Part shown: one piece after another, positions 63,258 to 64,000 of the stretch
Layout: the number at the start of each line of letters is the position of its first letter
Numbering within the stretch: the stretch's first letter is position 1
Assembly: GCF_900491745.1 (NCBI RefSeq)
Contig: NZ_UETR01000008.1
Location: 1 to 64,000, forward strand
Length of the DNA: 64,000 nucleotides
DNA from: Amarolinea aalborgensis
GTDB lineage: Bacteria > Chloroflexota > Anaerolineae > SSC4 > Amarolineaceae
Direction of reading: 5' to 3'
Program-made: the position numbers and the translations under genes
Notes under the pieces: generated by a model
The model's database searches: none
What the model was told of the DNA's origin: nothing
What the model saw: only the letters and a program-made list of their open reading frames with translations

Positions 63258-64000
63258 ATGTCCAGAAAACGAACTTGGGCCGTGCTGGCGCTGAGCCTAC
63301 TGGCGCTGCTGCCCGGATGTGCGTCACGCGCCGCCACAGCCGGCGGCTCGGCGACCCCGGTCGCCCACGCGATTCAGAACACTGGCTCCGACACGCTGGT
63401 CAATCTGGCGCTGGCCTGGGCCGAGCGTTACATGCCTGAGCACCCCGGCGTGCGGATTTCTGTGACCGGCGGTGGATCAGGCACTGGGATCGCAGCCTTG
63501 ATCAATGGCACGACCGACATTGCCAACGCCTCGCGGGCGTTGAAAAAGGAGGAGTTCGACGCCGCGCAGAAGAACGGCATCACGCCGGTCGAATTCGCCG
63601 TGGCGCGGGACGCGATTGCGATCGTGGTCAATCCTGCCAACCCGGTCAACGGGCTGACCCTGCCGCAGCTCTCCGACATCTACCAGGGCAAGATCACGAA
63701 CTGGCGGCAGGTGGGCGGCGAGGATCGGCCGATCGTGCTTCTCTCCCGCGAGTCGAACTCTGGCACTTACGTTTACTTCTTGGAGCACGTGCTCCGGCTG
63801 GGCGCGAAGAGCGACCTGCTCTTCTCGCCAGATACGCTCCTCATGCCGTCATCCGAAGGGATCAGCGCTGAAGTACGCCAGAACCCCAACGCGCTCGGCT
63901 ACGACGGCCTGGGTTATGTCACCTCAGATCAGAAGGTAGTCGCGGTGGCAAAAAACGCCAGCAGTCCCTACGTCAAACCATCCGTCGCCACGGTCAACGA
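63258..64000 (+). CDS. pstS: Phosphate ABC transporter substrate-binding protein PstS (3' end outside window)
   Basis: First about 247 codons. Lipoprotein signal (RTWAVLALSLLALLPGC, lipobox LPGC), then the PstS pattern: IQNTGSDTLVNLALAWAERYMPEHPGVRISVTGGGSGTGIAALINGTTDIANASRALKKEE, VAIVVNPANPVNGLTLPQLSDIYQGKITNWRQVGG, LLSRESNSGTYVYFLEHVL. The SGTG and SGTY motifs are phosphate contacts. GGAGGAGGC precedes the ATG. Upstream lie a TATAAT at 63134 and a small hairpin (63166-63173 with 63183-63190). The rest of the pst operon would follow beyond the window. Confidence 0.95.
   Translation, partial: MSRKRTWAVLALSLLALLPGCASRAATAGGSATPVAHAIQNTGSDTLVNLALAWAERYMPEHPGVRISVTGGGSGTGIAALINGTTDIANASRALKKEEFDAAQKNGITPVEFAVARDAIAIVVNPANPVNGLTLPQLSDIYQGKITNWRQVGGEDRPIVLLSRESNSGTYVYFLEHVLRLGAKSDLLFSPDTLLMPSSEGISAEVRQNPNALGYDGLGYVTSDQKVVAVAKNASSPYVKPSVATVN

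Overview
The window is a roughly 64 kb, generally G+C-rich bacterial chromosome segment. Gene content and style suggest a member of the Chloroflexi (Anaerolineae-like): K+-insensitive-type membrane pyrophosphatase, F420-type LLM oxidoreductase, a B12-binding/radical SAM protein of the TIGR03960 type, nSTAND NTPase, T/P-rich lipoproteins, dockerin-bearing secreted proteins, many DinB proteins, small toxin-antitoxin pairs and abundant dispersed palindromic repeats. This placement is inference; no rRNA or tRNA gene is visible to confirm it.

Layout. 0-5 kb: decayed ATPase gene, ferredoxin-NADP reductase, CBS-domain protein, a 30-unit heptamer repeat, then adenosine deaminase translationally coupled to a GNAT acetyltransferase. 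5-10 kb: a membrane-anchored SIR2-like/nSTAND/HEAT protein with a FecR-type lipoprotein, then a DUF433/DUF5615 pair. 10-18 kb: aconitase, small DUF5678-like protein, SH3 lipoprotein, Cys-rich secreted protein running into a dispersed repeat, and the radical SAM gene. 18-29 kb: secreted proteins with half-dockerins and long Gly-Val repeat arrays, a PDZ-containing NarL-type kinase with its LuxR regulator, a MazF-type toxin-antitoxin pair with a visible promoter/operator, and a tail-collar protein. 29-34 kb: CNNM/HlyC-type membrane protein, then a leftward operon regulator-kinase-HlyD-Rdx, whose last gene carries an in-frame UGA in a CxxU redox motif and is a probable selenoprotein. 34-46 kb: housekeeping (tdh-kbl threonine catabolism, LysM lipoprotein, eRF1-like protein with zinc ribbon, ClpC, pseudouridine-5'-phosphate glycosidase, H+-pyrophosphatase). 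46-53 kb: a visibly more A+T-rich block with regulator, kinase and three secreted proteins, followed by a subtilisin-like protease. 53-64 kb: TetR-SDR-VOC-LLM operon, epimerase, antitoxin next to a toxin remnant, DinB proteins, a beta-grasp protein ending in Gly-Gly coupled to a beta-propeller, ArsR-AHSA1-AlkZ operon, and the 5' part of pstS.

The most notable points are: (1) the Rdx/SelW-like selenoprotein whose UGA would be misread as a stop; (2) a SIR2-like/nSTAND membrane protein whose SIR2 half lacks both expected catalytic residues; (3) a family of short palindromes, one of which spans exactly from the stop codon of one gene to the stop codon of the convergent gene; (4) a repeated 50-bp promoter-like block; (5) the Gly-Val repeat/dockerin secreted protein cluster with DNA-level block copying; (6) internal-deletion remnants of a PIN toxin and probably of an ATPase.

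Start codons were chosen from Shine-Dalgarno sequences and family N-termini and often lie well inside the longest open frame. All functional calls rest on reading motifs by eye.
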